DNA of 5,886 nucleotides, from contig JAHFCS010000150.1 of assembly GCA_023249395.1 (NCBI GenBank), forward strand, positions 1 through 5,886, in the 5' to 3' direction. Below, one piece after another: positions 5,656 to 5,886 of this stretch; the first letter of the stretch is position 1, and each line of letters opens with the position of its first letter. The notes under the pieces are model-generated. The model worked only from the letters and a program-made list of their open reading frames with translations. It was not told the DNA's origin and did no database searches. The position numbers and the translations under genes are program-made. The DNA comes from Gemmatimonadota bacterium (GTDB taxonomy: Bacteria; Gemmatimonadota; Gemmatimonadetes; Gemmatimonadales; Gemmatimonadaceae).

Positions 5656-5886
5656 TCAGGGCGATGCGGCGATCAGGTAGCGCTCGAACCAATCCCTCGC
5701 GAGCTGGCTGACCTGCTCCAGAGCTCCCGGCTCCTCGAACAGATGACCTGCGCGTGGCACTATCTCCAGTCTCTTTACGCAGCGGAGCCGTCCGAGCGCG
5801 TCCCGGTTCAGGTTGATCACGACCGTGTCCATGCCACCGACGATCAGTAGCGTCGGCACGGTCAGTGCTTCGAGCGCCTTATCCGC
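5656..5886 (-). CDS. Alpha/beta hydrolase, dienelactone-hydrolase-like (C-terminal 76 residues only)
   Basis: Last 76 residues of a protein whose beginning lies beyond the right edge; the frame is open to the edge, so the GTG at 5859 is an internal codon and not a start. The fragment covers the end of an alpha/beta hydrolase fold. A strand VPTLLIVGGMD carries the probable catalytic Asp (visible residue 20), and VPRAGHLFEEPG carries the catalytic His (visible residue 48). A final helix LEQVSQLARDWFERYL follows. The LIVGG-D and GHLFEEPG blocks resemble dienelactone-hydrolase-family proteins, which are often found fused downstream of a phosphoribosyltransferase domain; whether that domain is present cannot be seen here. 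The nucleophile and substrate are unknown. It ends 55 bases from the convergent tRNA-Arg. Confidence 0.8.
   Translation of the reverse strand, partial: ADKALEALTVPTLLIVGGMDTVVINLNRDALGRLRCVKRLEIVPRAGHLFEEPGALEQVSQLARDWFERYLIAASP

Noticed and set aside
5512..5850. Plus-strand open frame of 112 codons beginning just before the tRNA
   Set aside because: Its first part is the tRNA-Arg read as protein (the well-known spurious VAQLDRASASG pattern), and the rest is antisense to the alpha/beta hydrolase.
5601..5886. Integration site or mobile element next to the tRNA
   Set aside because: No duplicate of the tRNA 3' end, integrase, or transposase was seen; an ordinary hydrolase gene follows.

Overview
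The window is about 5.9 kb of GC-rich, densely coding bacterial DNA. It holds five protein genes (two cut by the window edges) and one tRNA gene. Tat- and Sec-exported hydrolases, a secreted PA-type M28 peptidase, a lipoprotein and a Thermus/Rickettsia-type isocitrate dehydrogenase together suggest a Gram-negative environmental bacterium, plausibly Gemmatimonadota or a similar soil lineage. That placement is inference from protein style; there is no rRNA or other marker here to settle it. No phage, transposon, CRISPR or clear horizontal-transfer signature was seen.

Layout, left to right. The minus strand carries the first ~520 codons of a Tat-exported amidase-signature hydrolase, whose C-terminus lies beyond the left edge. 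A 136-184 bp divergent intergenic region (depending on the amidase start) separates it from a small plus-strand lipoprotein gene (1708-2214). That gene converges on a minus-strand two-gene unit: an isocitrate dehydrogenase (icd, 3950-5395) followed by a secreted M28 zinc metallopeptidase (2274-3953). The icd stop and the peptidase start share an ATGA, so translation is probably coupled. A 131 bp divergent region follows icd and contains a near-consensus sigma70 promoter driving tRNA-Arg(CCG) (5527-5600) on the plus strand. The right edge holds the C-terminus of a minus-strand alpha/beta hydrolase.

Functional picture. Three of the five proteins appear to be exported (Tat amidase, lipoprotein, Sec-dependent M28 peptidase), which fits peptide and amide scavenging in the periplasm. 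The icd product is a TCA-cycle enzyme. Its coenzyme-site residues (Asp-Ile in place of Lys-Tyr) predict NAD+ rather than NADP+. I see no evidence of a novel multi-gene system. The most notable items are the predicted NAD-specific icd, its overlap with a secreted peptidase, a perfect 12-bp-arm palindrome at the icd 3' end just before that overlap, a ~55-residue insertion in the peptidase active-site region, and a His-rich lipoprotein of unknown function.
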